In this document: positions 33,008 through 34,213 of the stretch, piece by piece
Position numbering within the stretch: the first letter of the stretch is position 1
Layout of the letters: every line of letters starts with the position of its first letter
Source of the DNA: Streptomyces sp. BV286
Lineage (GTDB): Bacteria; Actinomycetota; Actinomycetes; Streptomycetales; Streptomycetaceae
Reading direction: 5' to 3'
NCBI RefSeq assembly: GCF_019090165.1
Contig: NZ_JAHRIB010000164.1
Span: forward strand, 1 to 34,213
Length of the DNA stretch: 34,213 nt
Notes under the pieces: model-generated
What the model saw: only the letters and a program-made list of their open reading frames with translations
Told to the model about the DNA's origin: nothing
Databases searched by the model: none
Translations under genes and position numbers: made by a program

Positions 33008-33214
33008 ATGCCAATCGACTCAATGCCGATCTGTCCTGCCTGCGACAGTCCGTTGGAGGCCGGCGCCTTTGTTCTGTGCCGACGTGAGGACGATGACCGG
33101 CGCACCTGCCGCATGGTCTGGGGCTGCTCGAACCGGCACGTTTGGTGGAAGTGGGCAGACCGGCCGCGCGACCCGCTGGAGCCCTGCCCGCATCCGGATC
33201 TGTTCGACAGCTGA
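33008..33214 (+). CDS. Small zinc-ribbon-like protein
   Basis: Protein of 68 residues from ATG 33008 (GGGA ribosome-site-like word upstream); ATG 33023 would give 63. It begins MPIDSMPICPACDSPLEAGA and has CPAC, then LCRREDDDRRTC, CRMVWGCSNRH and CPHPD. The Cys and His pairs suit one zinc ribbon, and the WWKWADRP segment follows. I recall similar small proteins in Streptomyces integrative elements but cannot name one. It lies immediately before the right copy of the 24-bp repeat. Confidence 0.6.
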   Translation: MPIDSMPICPACDSPLEAGAFVLCRREDDDRRTCRMVWGCSNRHVWWKWADRPRDPLEPCPHPDLFDS

Positions 33215-33235
33215 CATCCACGCCTGACATCAACG
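33212..33235. repeat. Right copy of the 24-bp direct repeat
   Basis: Matches 25593-25616 at 22 of 24 positions, in the same orientation. It overlaps the stop of the zinc-ribbon gene, and 7.6 kb lies between the two copies. See the left copy for its structure. Confidence 0.7.
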
Positions 33236-33324
33236 CCAGCGGACATGGTCAGCCTTGAGCTACCTCGCATGACCGATGGCTCAGCAGGCATCCACCGCTG
33301 GCGCCGGAGCTGATCGAACTCCTA

Positions 33325-34213
33325 ACTGATCGTTTCAGAATGAAGTTCGTTGTGGGGCTTGGCAGTTGGGTGTTGTGTCGGCACGATTTGTTGGGTGTCT
33401 GCTGATCTTGTGCCTGATGACCTGTGGGAACGTGTGGCCCCGTTGTTGCCTGCTCGTCCGCCCAGGCGGCGCCGGTATCCCGGGCGGTTGCCTGCAGATG
33501 ACCGGGCTGCCCTGCGGGGCATCGTCTACGTGCTGTGCAAGAGCGTGAGCTGGCGGGACGTTCCGGCGGAACAGGTCGGCTGCAGCGGGGTGACGGCCTG
33601 GCGGCGTCTGCGGGACTGGACCGAGGCCGGCGTCTGGCCGCAGCTGCATGAGGTGCTGCTGGCGGAGCTGCGGGCCGCGGGTCTGCTGGACATGGACGAC
33701 GCTGCGATTGACGGCTCGCACGTCCGGGCGCTCAAAGGGGGGCTCACACCGGACCTTCGCCGGTCGACCGGGCCCGGCCCGGCAGCAAGCACCACTTGAT
33801 CGTCGACCGGCACGGCACCCCGCTGGTCGTCGCGCTGACCAGCGGGAATCGTCACGATGTCACTCAGCTGATGCCCCTGCTGGATGCGATACCCCGCATC
33901 CGCGGTGTTCGAGGTCGGCCACGTCACCGACCAAGCCGGCTGTTCGCCGACCGCGGCTACGACTACGACAAGTACCGTCGTCTTGTCCGGGCCCGCGGCA
34001 TCACCCCGAAGTTCGCCCGGAAAGGCACCCCTCACGGCTCCGGGCTGGGGAAGACCCGCTGGGTCGTCGAGCGGACCTTTGCCTGGCTCCACCAGTTCAA
34101 GCGACTCCGGATCCGCTACGAGATACGCGCCGACCTCCACCTCGGACTCCTCCAACTCGCCTGCAGCATCATCTGCTTGAGACGACTCCGAATCTCATTC
34201 TGAAACGATCAGT
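33325..34213 (+). mobile_element. IS5-family insertion sequence with matched ends
   Basis: An insertion sequence of about 889 bases. Its left end ACTGATCGTTTCAGAATGA (33325-33343) is repeated exactly, inverted, as the last 19 bases of the window (34195-34213); weaker similarity continues inside. The transposase fills the element. The window stops at the right inverted repeat, so the target duplication cannot be checked; CCTA precedes the left end. The sequence may end at a contig boundary, which often falls in insertion sequences. Confidence 0.9.
33395..34203 (+). CDS. IS5-family transposase, two frames joined by -1 frameshift
   Basis: DDE transposase of about 268 residues made from two overlapping frames. 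The first runs from GTG 33395 to 33799 (LVPDDLWERVAPLLPARPPR), the second ends at 34203. Frame 1 reads past the join into nonsense (STGPGPAASTT). A -1 shift at AAAGGGGGG (33734-33742) gives the expected KGGAHTGPSPVDRARPGSKH, continuing into HHLIVDRHGTPL. Catalytic residues are Asp in AIDGSHVRA, Asp in FADRGYDYDK and Glu in RWVVERTFAWL. Programmed -1 shifting is known for the IS427 group of IS5, so the gene is probably active rather than broken. A simple G-run indel would look the same. Confidence 0.88.

Overview
The window is chromosomal DNA from a high-GC actinomycete, almost certainly a Streptomyces. The evidence is strong G/C bias at third codon positions, GTG/TTG starts behind GGAG-type ribosome sites, a recognisable hrdD sigma-factor gene, and intergenic arrays of the GGGGCGCGGGGAAC repeat seen in Streptomyces. 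From memory, the left two thirds keeps the gene order around fruKA and hrdD of Streptomyces coelicolor. No database was searched.

Left core block (1-20.4 kb). A lipoprotein L,D-transpeptidase and a DUF6227-type protein are followed by the fructose operon fruR-fruK-fruA on the minus strand. It has a promoter flanked by a perfect inverted repeat. Then come a DHA2 drug-efflux transporter divergent from a WYL regulator, and hrdD with an exact SigR-type promoter. A GNAT acetyltransferase is divergent from hrdD. Next is a DODA-type dioxygenase divergent from a MarR regulator, with operator-like repeats between them. A TetR regulator and a second DHA2 transporter come next, then a secreted M6-like metalloprotease. 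Two arrays of 28/29-bp repeats in opposite orientation flank the transporter-TetR-protease block. A 562-residue protein made of two complete IclR modules closes the block.

Glucarate block (20.4-25.1 kb). The minus-strand operon kdgD-gntP-gudD encodes uptake of an aldarate or gluconate-like acid, its dehydration, and decarboxylating dehydration to 2,5-dioxopentanoate. A divergent IclR gene is the likely regulator. The final dehydrogenase to 2-oxoglutarate is not in the window.

Accessory region (25.48-34.2 kb). It begins at a tRNA-Arg(CCT) gene followed by a strong terminator and a 24-bp repeat that recurs at 33.21 kb. Inside are regulators resembling those of actinomycete integrative elements: a HutC-type GntR repressor, a Nudix hydrolase, an anti-sigma-like ATPase and a small partner, with shared TCGT[A/C]TA sites. 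Two lower-GC genes follow: a PD-(D/E)XK nuclease-like protein with a large unknown C-terminal part, and a DUF5677-like protein. They bracket a small membrane-peptide gene and a frameshifted flavoprotein gene. A three-helix membrane protein and a zinc-ribbon protein complete the set. No integrase, replication or transfer gene is visible, so this looks like an integrated cargo or defence island, or the remains of one.

The window ends at the terminal inverted repeat of an intact-looking IS5-family element whose transposase needs a -1 frameshift. Most of the accessory region's function is inferred. The best candidate for an undescribed system is the nuclease-like/DUF5677 gene set at 28.9-32.7 kb.
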